From CAYSPO01 sp964432945 (GTDB taxonomy: Bacteria > Bacillota > Clostridia > Tissierellales > Peptoniphilaceae), in contig CAYSPO010000015.1 of NCBI GenBank assembly GCA_964432945.1, positions 1 to 28,602 of the forward strand: a DNA stretch of 28,602 nt. The letters are read 5' to 3'. Positions within the stretch are counted from its first letter, which is position 1. Every line of letters begins with the position of its first letter. The notes beneath the pieces are model-generated. The model had not been told where the DNA came from. It saw only the letters and a list, made by a program, of their open reading frames with translations, and did no database searches. The translations under genes were made by a program, and so were the position numbers. This document shows, piece after piece, positions 1 through 7,514 of this stretch.

Positions 1-1936
1 TGAAATAAACGACTTACAAAAAGAGTTAGACGAAGATGCCGGAAAATTAGCTGGATTAGAATCTTCCTATTATCAACTTCAATCTAATTATGAATCAGAA
101 AAGTCTATATTATCTGATTTCAGACAAAGCCTTGATGAACTAAATGCTAATCTAGAGAAAAAGGAAGAAGAAAAGACTACTCTTGAAAAAGATATAAAAG
201 ATGCAAAAGACTTTCTAAAATCTCAAAAAGAACCTCAAGAAAAAGAATTATCTAGTATGAAGACTAAACTAGATGAAGCAGAGAAAATATACTCTGATAA
301 AACTAATTCATATAATAAATTTATGAAAGATTCTGAAAACGAAATAAAAAATCTAAAAGCAGTTATAGAAAGATCAAAAGAAGAAAAAGATGGTAAGGTT
401 ATTCCAACTTATGATGTTGAATCTTCTGCTGGAAATAAGGGCATGGATCTTTATTCATCTATTTCTGAGAGAGTAGATATGATGACAAGAGTCTTCCCTT
501 CTGGCCTTTTTATATTTAGTGTTTTCACTATCGGATTTATTTATTATTCAATAATAACTGATAGAAAAAAAGAAATAAATTGGCAATCTATTACAGAAGA
601 TAAAGAACTTTTAAAGAAGTTATTAGCCTTTACCCTATCAGGACTAGTAGTCGGACTTGTTTTATCTAGGCTATTATCAGATGTAATATTTAAGCTATAT
701 GGAGATAGTTTTATATTTAATAAACCTGACTTCAAAATATTCCCTATTTATTTAATAATTGTAATTGCAGGAGTTTTGCTAGCTTTATTAATTGCAATCT
801 TAATAGAGCATTTTGATATAAAAACTAAACTTGATTTGAATATTAATAATAAAATAGTCAAAAATTTATTTGACCATCCTATAAGGTTATTCGGAAGTAT
901 CCTCGCCATTGGATCTTCAGCTTGTTTATTATTCTTAGGACTAGCTTTATCAAGGTCAATAAGAGATATACCTGATCAACAATTTAATAAAATAGTTAGG
1001 TATCATGCAGAAATACAGCTACCTGAAAAATACGATAGCAAAAAACTAGATGATTTCGATTTCTTTTTAACTGATGTTAAAAAAGTTCGTGATATTAGAG
1101 ATGTAGCTGAATATAAAGCTAGCTCAATTAAAGATGGCTATGTATCAGTTGATTTCGATTTTATTGTGCCGAACGAAACTGAAAATTTTGAAGTGCAAAT
1201 GAACTTATTAAATTCAAATTCAGAGCGAATAGAAATTCCTGAAGATGGAATAATAATTTCTAAGAAAATTTCAGAACTTTTAAATATAAATAAAGGTGAT
1301 AACTTAGCTTTTAACTTAGGCGACTCAAAAAGATATGAGGCTAAAGTTATAGATATATTTGAAAATTACATGTCTGATTACGCTTATGCAAGTCCTAAAT
1401 CATTTAAGGCTATTACAGGAGAAAATCCTATATTTACACAGAAAAATATTGTATTAAAGGACTCAAGCCAGTTTGCTTTAGAGAACTTTGTAAAAGAAGC
1501 TGCAGAGTATGAATATGTTCAGACAGTTAATACTGTTATTGAAGCTAAGGCTGATGCTGTATCAATTATTAAACCACTTAACTTTATTGCAGTACTTTAT
1601 ATAGGAGTAGGAATAATAGTTGCTTTATTAACTGTATTAATGCAAGGATCTTTTGTAATGGACAGCAGGCTTAATGAGATAGATGAGGATAAAAAAAGCA
1701 TTCTTGGGCAAATTCAATTACAGCATTTCTTGCAAAGCTTAGTTGGAATATTTATTGGACTTATGGCTGGAACAGGTTTATTTAAGCTAATTATTAAAGA
1801 AACCGTTCGTGATAATATAAGAATAACTTCTGATATTTATTGGATTGATTATGTAATAGTACTCGTTGGAATTTTAATATGCCTAGCTTTTATATATGTT
1901 CAAAAATCAGCTAGCTATAACAAGGAGGTTGAATAA
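1..1936 (+). CDS. FtsX-type ABC transporter permease with coiled-coil segment, 5' truncated
   Basis: The reading frame is open from the first bases of the window (first full codon at position 2), so the ATG at 257 is only an internal methionine and the true start lies upstream. The visible part begins with about 140 residues rich in E, K, D and L, a likely coiled coil. Hydrophobic segments follow near residues 79-98, 121-143, 162-184 and 211-233 counted from codon 257. Then comes a soluble region of about 200 residues resembling the extracytoplasmic domain of MacB/FtsX permeases, and three C-terminal membrane segments near 442-464, 485-505 and 530-550. This is the layout of large Firmicute FtsX-like permeases that carry a coiled coil between membrane blocks. 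They normally work with an ATPase encoded nearby, here presumably upstream. Substrate unknown. Its last codons contain the ribosome binding site of the next gene. Confidence 0.75.
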   Translation, partial: EINDLQKELDEDAGKLAGLESSYYQLQSNYESEKSILSDFRQSLDELNANLEKKEEEKTTLEKDIKDAKDFLKSQKEPQEKELSSMKTKLDEAEKIYSDKTNSYNKFMKDSENEIKNLKAVIERSKEEKDGKVIPTYDVESSAGNKGMDLYSSISERVDMMTRVFPSGLFIFSVFTIGFIYYSIITDRKKEINWQSITEDKELLKKLLAFTLSGLVVGLVLSRLLSDVIFKLYGDSFIFNKPDFKIFPIYLIIVIAGVLLALLIAILIEHFDIKTKLDLNINNKIVKNLFDHPIRLFGSILAIGSSACLLFLGLALSRSIRDIPDQQFNKIVRYHAEIQLPEKYDSKKLDDFDFFLTDVKKVRDIRDVAEYKASSIKDGYVSVDFDFIVPNETENFEVQMNLLNSNSERIEIPEDGIIISKKISELLNINKGDNLAFNLGDSKRYEAKVIDIFENYMSDYAYASPKSFKAITGENPIFTQKNIVLKDSSQFALENFVKEAAEYEYVQTVNTVIEAKADAVSIIKPLNFIAVLYIGVGIIVALLTVLMQGSFVMDSRLNEIDEDKKSILGQIQLQHFLQSLVGIFIGLMAGTGLFKLIIKETVRDNIRITSDIYWIDYVIVLVGILICLAFIYVQKSASYNKEVE

Positions 1937-1938
1937 TA

Positions 1939-2442
1939 ATGAAAATAATATTTGCAGTAGATAAAAATTGGTCTATTGGCTTAAAGGGAGATATGCTCTT
2001 TCATATATCAACTGATTTAAAAAGATTTAAAGAAATAACTATGGGAAATATCTTGCTTATGGGAAGAAAAACTTTAGATTCTCTTCCTAATTCTAAGCCC
2101 TTACCTGGAAGAACAAACATTGTAGTTACAAGAAATAAAGCATATAAGAATGATCCTGCTATTGTTGTTCATTCTCTAGATGAAGCTTATGACTTAATTA
2201 ACAATCTGAATAAAGACAATGATCACGATGTGTTTTGTATAGGTGGAGGAAATCTAGTAAGACAAGTTTTTGATAAATGTGACTATGCATATATTACAAA
2301 AATGGATAAAGCATATGAAAACTGGGATACCAATATACCAAACCTAGATGAACTTGATGATTGGGAAATTGAAAGTGAATCTGAAACTATGGAGTTTGGT
2401 GAAATGAAATATAAATATGTCAATTACAGAAAAATTAAATAG
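1939..2442 (+). CDS. folA: dihydrofolate reductase
   Basis: Reduces dihydrofolate to tetrahydrofolate with NADPH in the cytoplasm; target of trimethoprim-type antifolates. The 167-residue length is normal. The N-terminus shows the family pattern: the IIFAVD strand, IG at 13-14, the acidic substrate-binding residue D26 (STDLKRF), the MGRKT NADPH loop and LPGRTNIVVTR; a GGG loop (CIGGGNLV) lies further on. The usual LPW segment before the catalytic acid reads MLF at residues 19-21. The start is set by AGGAGG about 8 bases upstream, inside the end of the permease gene, so the two are probably co-transcribed and translationally linked. thyA, often its neighbour in other genomes, lies about 20 kb away here. 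Confidence 0.95.
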   Translation: MKIIFAVDKNWSIGLKGDMLFHISTDLKRFKEITMGNILLMGRKTLDSLPNSKPLPGRTNIVVTRNKAYKNDPAIVVHSLDEAYDLINNLNKDNDHDVFCIGGGNLVRQVFDKCDYAYITKMDKAYENWDTNIPNLDELDDWEIESESETMEFGEMKYKYVNYRKIK

Positions 2443-2451
2443 TTAATTTAT

Positions 2452-2480
2452 AAGAGAAGCTAAGAAGCTTCTCTTTTTTT
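2452..2480 (+). terminator. Rho-independent terminator after folA
   Basis: A perfect 9-bp stem (AAGAGAAGC with GCTTCTCTT, loop TAAGAA) is followed directly by a T run, 9 bases after the folA stop codon. Confidence 0.9.
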
Positions 2481-2485
2481 ATTGT

Positions 2486-2514
2486 TCGACAAAATATATC
2501 TTATATGATAAAAT
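2486..2514 (+). promoter_or_regulatory. sigma-A promoter of the DUF2975-HTH operon
   Basis: TCGACA at 2486-2491 and TAAAAT at 2509-2514 are separated by 17 bp, each one base from consensus, and a TG one base before the -10 box makes it an extended -10. It lies between the folA terminator and the gene at 2558. Confidence 0.65.
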
Positions 2515-2533
2515 TGTTTTATCGATAAACAAT
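2513..2533. promoter_or_regulatory. putative operator overlapping the transcription start
   Basis: A near-perfect dyad starts within the -10 box and covers the predicted start site. Outer arms ATTGTTT and AAACAAT flank TATCGAT, and the two halves differ by one extra T. ATTGTT also occurs at 2481-2486 beside the -35 box. The position suits repression by the Cro/CI-type protein encoded two genes on; that link is inference. Confidence 0.5.
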
Positions 2534-2557
2534 AAATCATTATTGAAAGAAGGCAAT

Positions 2558-3025
2558 ATGAAAGATAAAATTTTAAAGATAACTATTTTATTATTAGCCT
2601 TATTTATAGGGTTAATTGCAATTTTTATACTGCCAGATATGGCAAAGCTTATGGCCAGCTCCTTAACAGAGTTTTCATTTCTAAGAAAGCCTGGTCTTAC
2701 TTTAATTTACTTATCCTTAGTTCCTTTTTACATATCCCTAGTTCCAATTTGGAAATTAATTGATTTAGCTTATAAGCAAGAAATATTTACTTTAGAAGCT
2801 ATTTCATTTCTAAAAATTATTAGGATGTGCAGCTTCTCAATTTTTGTAATATATGCCTTCGCTCTATTTATATTAATACTATTAGAAGTGCCTTTTACAA
2901 ATGCCTATTTAACTATAATAATCTTATTACTATCAGCTCTAGCTTTTTATCTTGCCTTATCTTTGACTATAAGACTTGTTAACACAGCTAGAGTATATAA
3001 AGAAGAAAATGAGTTGACCATATGA
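2558..3025 (+). CDS. DUF2975 family membrane protein
   Basis: A small protein of about 155 residues with four hydrophobic segments: an N-terminal one after MKDKILK, then segments near residues 45-65, 90-115 and 120-140. It fits the DUF2975 family, which is typically encoded just before a YozG-like Cro/CI regulator, exactly as here (10-bp gap). A TTG at 2543 is in frame, but AGAAGG at 2548-2553 sits 5 bases before the ATG at 2558, so 2558 is preferred. Its molecular role is unknown; pairing with a DNA-binding protein suggests a membrane sensor or modulator, which is inference. Confidence 0.7.
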   Translation: MKDKILKITILLLALFIGLIAIFILPDMAKLMASSLTEFSFLRKPGLTLIYLSLVPFYISLVPIWKLIDLAYKQEIFTLEAISFLKIIRMCSFSIFVIYAFALFILILLEVPFTNAYLTIIILLLSALAFYLALSLTIRLVNTARVYKEENELTI

Positions 3026-3035
3026 TGAGGTGTAT

Positions 3036-3251
3036 ATGGCTATAAGAGTTAATTTAGATGTTATGCTTGCAAAAAGAAAAATGAGTGTAACTGAACTTTC
3101 AGAAGAAGTCGGAATAACAATGGCAAATATAAGTATTCTAAAAAATGAAAAAGCCAAAGCAATAAGATTTTCTACTTTAAATGAAATATGTAGAGCCTTA
3201 AATTGTCAGCCTGGAGATATTTTAGAATATATGGAGGATAATAATGATTAA
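3036..3251 (+). CDS. Cro/CI-type helix-turn-helix regulator (YozG-like)
   Basis: A 71-residue protein that is almost entirely a helix-turn-helix domain: VNLDVMLAKRKMSVTELSEEVGIT, then ANISILKNEKAKAIRFSTLNEICRALNC, then QPGDILEY. This is the HTH_26/YozG type found next to DUF2975 proteins. A GTG at 3030 is in frame but lies within the ribosome binding site (GATGAGG), so the ATG at 3036 is chosen. It likely binds DNA as a dimer. The dyad at 2513-2533 over the operon promoter is the natural candidate site. The next gene overlaps its end by 8 bp. Confidence 0.85.
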   Translation: MAIRVNLDVMLAKRKMSVTELSEEVGITMANISILKNEKAKAIRFSTLNEICRALNCQPGDILEYMEDNND

Positions 3252-3495
3252 AGAAAAAAGCAATATGAATTTAGTAAATTCATGGAAAAATCTTCCCCTT
3301 CCTAATGAAATAAAAGAGTTAGTAATAGGAAGATCATGTTTTTCCAAAACAGAAAAAGAATTATTAGAAATAACAGAAGGCTATTATAAAGTATTAGCAA
3401 AAAATTGTGGCAAAGTTTTTGAACAAATAAATGATGTCTTAGATTTACTGATTTTAGATAATGAAGGAAATGTCTTTCAGATAGATATTAAATAA
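3244..3495 (+). CDS. unrecognised 83-residue protein, third gene of the DUF2975-HTH operon
   Basis: Not recognised. The start overlaps the regulator gene by 8 bp and has a good GGAGG about 5 bases upstream, so it is very likely translated with it. The sequence is soluble, with no signal peptide or membrane segment. A mostly helical stretch (KTEKELLEITEGYYKVLAKNCGKVFEQINDVLDLL) is followed by a short beta-like tail (ILDNEGNVFQIDI). No catalytic motif is evident. A co-regulator or small partner of the membrane protein is possible, but nothing in the sequence demonstrates it. Confidence 0.6.
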   Translation: MIKEKSNMNLVNSWKNLPLPNEIKELVIGRSCFSKTEKELLEITEGYYKVLAKNCGKVFEQINDVLDLLILDNEGNVFQIDIK

Positions 3496-3610
3496 AGATA
3501 ATTAATAATTAAATTAATATATAAGATTATATATATTGAAACAGCCTATAAATTATGATATATATAATATATAGGTTTCATTACCTATTCCTTAATTATA
3601 ACATGTTTAA

Positions 3611-3691
3611 TGTGTAGCAGTACTCCTTTCGATAATTTTTTTGAAGTATTCTCTATATAGAGAATACTTCAGCTGTTACACATACTTTTTT
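3611..3691 (+). repeat. nested inverted repeat between convergent genes; possible terminator
   Basis: The core at 3642-3671 is a perfect 30-bp palindrome (arms TGAAGTATTCTCTAT and its complement). It is enclosed by a second pair of arms, TGTGTAGCAG at 3611-3620 and CTGTTACACA at 3673-3682, with one mismatch (a G-U pair in RNA). The right-hand arms are almost contiguous, whereas 21 bases separate the left-hand ones. A six-T run starts at 3686, so the whole could terminate plus-strand transcription from the DUF2975 operon. On the minus strand the palindrome is followed by A residues, not T, so it does not look like a terminator for the MBOAT operon. Confidence 0.6.
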
Positions 3692-3713
3692 ATCTACTGT
3701 AAGCTATAACTAA

Positions 3714-5066
3714 TCAATTAATTACATATATTTCTAAATTTTTATTTATAAAATCTAAATTTTTATTTTCAAGAGTTATCGTATACCCTTCTTCGCACTT
3801 CTGCATATCATAAATTTTATCTAAAGTTATCCAAACATATAAAGGGTTTTCGTTAGTTTCCCAAGTTATTTTACTTAACTTTTCTTCTTTTTCTATAACT
3901 AAATCTTCTATATTTAAAGATATTTTTTTGTATTCATCTTCTCTAATAGAAGAAAAACTAGGAGTAAAATCTATATTATTCATCTTTTCATAGTCAAAAT
4001 ATCTTTCTGTAAAAGTATATTCTGCAATTTCTAAAATAACGAAATCTGGTTGAAAAATATTAAAATAATAAGGAAAATTAATTACATTTTGATAGTTATG
4101 AACATAAATATATTCTTTTAATGAATTTGCCATATATAAATCTCCATGACCATTCATATAGCTTCCTTGAAAACATAAGACTTTAGGAATTTGTAAAGAA
4201 GCTTTGCTCTCATTTACATAATAACCAAACCTTTCATACGACTCATCAAGGTCTATCTCATCTATATAGTCACCTTCTAAATTATCCAAATTTATTTTTA
4301 AATCAAGTTTAGGTATATTTTCATTAATTGGAAATTTTGAAACCAAAAGAGATGTCTGTAATTCTTCTGAATATTTTAATTCCTCTATATTATTTAATTC
4401 TATATTTTCAGAAATTTCACTTAATTGTTCAAGCATAGCATTAGTTCCATAAAAAGCACCTATGTCATTCCAATGATTTGCATCATATTTTTGATTAAAA
4501 TACTCAATTCCATTTTCCCTTAATTTAATGAGTGTATTAGTATTATCTAAGTAATTAATATTTCTTTTATCTAGTTCTTTAAAAAATAACTTTACCCATT
4601 CTCTATTGTAATTTACACCAGATTGAATCTTATCTTCATAAATTGCTGGTTTAGCAGGATCAAAAACAAAAAGAAAAGGAATATTTCTCTCATCACAATA
4701 TACTTGTATTTCTTCAACCATATTAGCAAAAGCTATATGAAAATCACTAAATTCATTTTCAGTTGTTAAACCAGCTCCAAATACATAGCCATCTTTTCCA
4801 TAGCTATAAGATGGATGTACCATTTTACCAAACAGCTTATCATTAAGAATAGTATATGCTGTAATCATTTCATCTCTAAAACCTATGCGATCATCTACAT
4901 AAGACTGAATATTATCGGTAATATCTCCTTCAATTTTAAAAGGATTTTCAGCTAAATTTCTGTTATCTATATAAGACACAGAATTAGGCTTAGTATTAAT
5001 AAAAATAAGAGGACATAAAATAAGGCTTGCAAATATAAAAATTGAAATTATTTTTTTGTTTTTCAT
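3714..5066 (-). CDS. DHHW-family (AlgX/AlgJ-like) acyltransfer protein
   Basis: A 450-residue protein with one N-terminal membrane anchor (residues 6-24) and an extracytoplasmic body. The family hallmark is at 195-199 (DANHW), where Asp and His are expected catalytic residues as in AlgX/AlgJ SGNH-like esterase/transferases. Ser302 in FQGSYMNG is a plausible nucleophile. An N-terminal pattern SYIDNRNLAENP plus DDRIGFRDEMI is also typical of DHHW proteins. It follows the MBOAT gene after 11 bp with a strong AGGAGGG site. Such pairs transfer acyl (usually acetyl) groups from the membrane protein to a secreted or wall polysaccharide. The polymer here is unknown, as no glycan synthesis genes are nearby. 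Confidence 0.8.
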   Translation of the reverse strand: MKNKKIISIFIFASLILCPLIFINTKPNSVSYIDNRNLAENPFKIEGDITDNIQSYVDDRIGFRDEMITAYTILNDKLFGKMVHPSYSYGKDGYVFGAGLTTENEFSDFHIAFANMVEEIQVYCDERNIPFLFVFDPAKPAIYEDKIQSGVNYNREWVKLFFKELDKRNINYLDNTNTLIKLRENGIEYFNQKYDANHWNDIGAFYGTNAMLEQLSEISENIELNNIEELKYSEELQTSLLVSKFPINENIPKLDLKINLDNLEGDYIDEIDLDESYERFGYYVNESKASLQIPKVLCFQGSYMNGHGDLYMANSLKEYIYVHNYQNVINFPYYFNIFQPDFVILEIAEYTFTERYFDYEKMNNIDFTPSFSSIREDEYKKISLNIEDLVIEKEEKLSKITWETNENPLYVWITLDKIYDMQKCEEGYTITLENKNLDFINKNLEIYVIN

Positions 5067-5077
5067 ATTTTCCCTCC

Positions 5078-6574
5078 TTAATATTGAAAGTAAATGAATG
5101 GACTATATGTGGAATTTACCATAAATAAAATAGATACCACAAATAAAACAACAATTATAATTTGATTTAGAATGTATCCTATAGGTTTACTAATTAAACT
5201 ATTATAGTTCTTTTGGATCTTCGGTAAACCAAATAGAGTTGCTCCAATTATACCTATAATTGATAAAAATATAATTTGATAATCAAAGTAATATTTCCAT
5301 GTATAAGGAATATTCGTAAAATGTTTACTGGAGAACATAATCTTTATCCATTCTATAAAAGAAGTCATATCTGAAAACCTAAATAACTCCCAGCAAAAGA
5401 ATGTAATAACCATAGTAATAAACCATTTAAGAAAACTTGGTGTTTTTTTATACCAAGTTTTATCTGCTATAAGTTTTTCTAATATATTAGAAAAACCATT
5501 AATCATTCCCCAGAGCATATAAGTCCAACCTGCCCCATGCCAAATGCCTGTTAAAATAAATATTACAGCAACATTTATAATTGTTCTTTTTTTCCCGTGT
5601 CTACTTCCTCCTAGGGGAAAATAAACATATTCACGAAACCATGTTCCAAGAGAAATATGCCAACGTCTCCAAAATTCAGTTATAGATAAAGAAAGATAAG
5701 GAAAATTAAAATTCTCTTTGAAATTATAGCCAAGTAATTTAGCAATCCCTATGGCTATATCTGAGTAACCTGAAAAATCATAATATATTTGTAGCATATA
5801 AAGTAGAGAAACTCCCCAAGCAGTTTGTCTATCAATAGCCCCTGAAGCAGAAGCAATTGTAGATGCAAAAGTATCAGCTAAAATTAGTTTTTTAGAAAAT
5901 CCTATCATGATCCTATTTATACCATTAGATATTTCATCTAACTTAATTTTTCTATCATCTTTCATTTTAGAGAAATCTCTCCATAGTACAATTGGTCCTG
6001 AAACAACTTTCGGGAAAAATAACAAATATAATGCACAATCAATAAGATTTCCTGCCTCTGCTTTGCCTATGTAAATGTCTGTTAAATATGATATAGCCGA
6101 AAAAGTAATAAAAGAAATTCCTAGAGGTGCAAGGTAAGATTTAGGAGAAATATCATCTTTAAAAAGATAATTCCATACACTTGATGTTAATCCTTTGTAT
6201 TTAAAATGAATAAGTATATATAAAATTATAAAAACAGATATAAATAATAATGGTAAAGCTAAAGAAATGTATTTTTTGTTTTCAGTTTTATTCCTATCTT
6301 CTATTGCAAGTGAATAATTTCTATTCCTAACTAACTCAATACTCTTTCCTAGAACATAAATTAGGATAATATATGTAAAAAACCTAAAGATATCATCAAA
6401 ACAAGCCCACATATAAAAACAACTACTTATAAAAATAAGTGATATGTCAGTAATTCTATATTTTTTTAGTTTCCCTAAAAAAATGTGAGTTGATTGAAGA
6501 CCCATAGAAACATAATATAATAATACACTTATAGGAAAAAATAAAAAAATGAAAGTTTGTGTTGTAAATGCCAT
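5078..6574 (-). CDS. MBOAT family O-acyltransferase (AlgI/DltB-like)
   Basis: A polytopic membrane protein of 498 residues, the usual AlgI length. MBOAT features are clear: YYDFSGYSDIAIGIAKLLGY near 264-283, ITEFWRRWHISLGTWFREYVYFPLGG near 298-323, and TGIWHGAGW containing the invariant H346. It moves an acyl group across the membrane for O-acylation of an extracellular polymer, working with the downstream DHHW protein. AlgI rather than DltB is favoured because the partner is an AlgX/J-like protein and no other dlt genes are present. The start is set by a GGGGG-rich Shine-Dalgarno 5 bases upstream. A promoter is visible at 6660-6688. Confidence 0.9.
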   Translation of the reverse strand: MAFTTQTFIFLFFPISVLLYYVSMGLQSTHIFLGKLKKYRITDISLIFISSCFYMWACFDDIFRFFTYIILIYVLGKSIELVRNRNYSLAIEDRNKTENKKYISLALPLLFISVFIILYILIHFKYKGLTSSVWNYLFKDDISPKSYLAPLGISFITFSAISYLTDIYIGKAEAGNLIDCALYLLFFPKVVSGPIVLWRDFSKMKDDRKIKLDEISNGINRIMIGFSKKLILADTFASTIASASGAIDRQTAWGVSLLYMLQIYYDFSGYSDIAIGIAKLLGYNFKENFNFPYLSLSITEFWRRWHISLGTWFREYVYFPLGGSRHGKKRTIINVAVIFILTGIWHGAGWTYMLWGMINGFSNILEKLIADKTWYKKTPSFLKWFITMVITFFCWELFRFSDMTSFIEWIKIMFSSKHFTNIPYTWKYYFDYQIIFLSIIGIIGATLFGLPKIQKNYNSLISKPIGYILNQIIIVVLFVVSILFMVNSTYSPFIYFQY

Positions 6575-6659
6575 TAAATCCCCCTTTTGTGTTTATCAAC
6601 CATAATATTATTATGTATAGTTTTAAAAACATATGCATAAATAAACACTTTTAAAATAA

Positions 6660-6688
6660 AGTATAAACTATTTTATAAATATATTCAA
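6660..6688 (-). promoter_or_regulatory. putative sigma-A promoter of the MBOAT-DHHW operon
   Basis: On the minus strand, TTGAAT (plus 6683-6688) and TATACT (plus 6660-6665) are separated by 17 bp. Transcription would begin roughly 80 bases before the start codon at 6574. Confidence 0.5.
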
Positions 6689-6823
6689 TTCAATTTCAAT
6701 TCAGCTTATAAATCTTTTTACTAAAATATGAGGAATATAAAAAACTTGGATATAAAATGTGAATACATCTTATTCATATCAAAAAAAGTAAATGAATATA
6801 ACTTTTTCTAAAATACTGATGCA

Positions 6824-6863
6824 TAAAAAAAGAACTGTTAAGCTATTAAACTTAAACAGTTCT
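6824..6863 (-). terminator. Rho-independent terminator of the AI-2E-like gene
   Basis: Read on the minus strand, AGAACTGTTTAAG pairs with CTTAACAGTTCT (one bulged base) and is followed by seven T residues. It lies 30 bases past the stop codon at 6894. Confidence 0.85.
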
Positions 6864-6893
6864 CTTATAATACTTATCTTAAATTTTAATAAA

Positions 6894-7385
6894 TTACTGA
6901 ATTAATTTATCATCAAACAAACCACTTCTTTTCATATCTATATAAACTGCTATTAATATCGAAACCATAGCTCCAACTATAGCTCCTACTGCTGGTCCTA
7001 AAGCCACCATAGATAGAATAGTTATTCCTAGAGTATAAAGAGGCTTAAGTCCAATACTTTTACCTAAAATAAGTGGTTCTAATATTTGTTTTAAAACAAA
7101 AGTTATTATATAGATTATAACAAGGCTTGCCGCTAAATTTATATTACCTTGTATTAAAGTTATAATTGCCCAAGGTAATAAAACGAAACCTGCTCCAATA
7201 AAAGGAAGCACATCAACTATACCAATTACAAAAGCTAAAAGTCCATAATAAGGAACATTAGCCATCTTAAGTCCTATTAATATAACTATAAAACTTACTA
7301 AAGAAGATATAAGTGTTGCCTTTATAAACTGGCCTACTCCATAACCTGCTCTTCTCAAAAATTCTTTAAATAATTCCATATTCAT
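6894..7385 (-). CDS. AI-2E family transporter-like protein, half length
   Basis: A 163-residue integral membrane protein matching the C-terminal half of the AI-2E/YtvI/PerM family (normally about 340-370 residues). Recognisable parts are VPYYGLLAFVIGIVDVLPFIGAGFVLLPWAI and KQILEPLILGKSIGLKPLYTL, followed by a glycine/alanine-rich last membrane segment. There are about four to five membrane spans. A good AAAGGAAGG site stands about 7 bases before the ATG, and the 129 bp upstream show no family remnants, so the short form appears to be an independently expressed gene rather than a fresh frameshift. Members have been linked to small-molecule or Na+/H+ transport; the substrate here is unknown. 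It diverges from trkA. Confidence 0.7.
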   Translation of the reverse strand: MNMELFKEFLRRAGYGVGQFIKATLISSLVSFIVILIGLKMANVPYYGLLAFVIGIVDVLPFIGAGFVLLPWAIITLIQGNINLAASLVIIYIITFVLKQILEPLILGKSIGLKPLYTLGITILSMVALGPAVGAIVGAMVSILIAVYIDMKRSGLFDDKLIQ

Positions 7386-7458
7386 ATAAAACCTTCCTTT
7401 CTTATTTATATTTACCCAATAGTAAATAATATATTGAAAAATCCTTATAAATTACCTG

Positions 7459-7486
7459 TTTTCAAATACTCATCTTATTGTATAAT
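7459..7486 (+). promoter_or_regulatory. putative promoter of trkA-trkH
   Basis: A perfect TATAAT at 7481-7486 stands 28 bases before the trkA start. The best -35 is TTTTCA at 7459-7464 with a 16-bp spacer, which is weak. Confidence 0.5.
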
Positions 7487-7514
7487 GATATAAGTATTGA
7501 AAAGAAGGTGACTT

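Larger units (their letters stand above)
6575..6893. other. 319-bp gene-free stretch between minus-strand genes
   Basis: No credible ORF. It holds the MBOAT operon promoter and, at its right end, the terminator of the AI-2E-like gene. Just upstream of the promoter, positions 6684-6702 carry short tandem ATTCA/ATTTCA-type direct repeats of unknown meaning. Confidence 0.7.

Noticed and set aside
3530..3585. Imperfect hairpin TGAAAC..CCTATA / TATAGGTTTCA as a terminator
   Set aside because: The arms are offset by a three-base insertion and there is no following T run; at most a weak structure.
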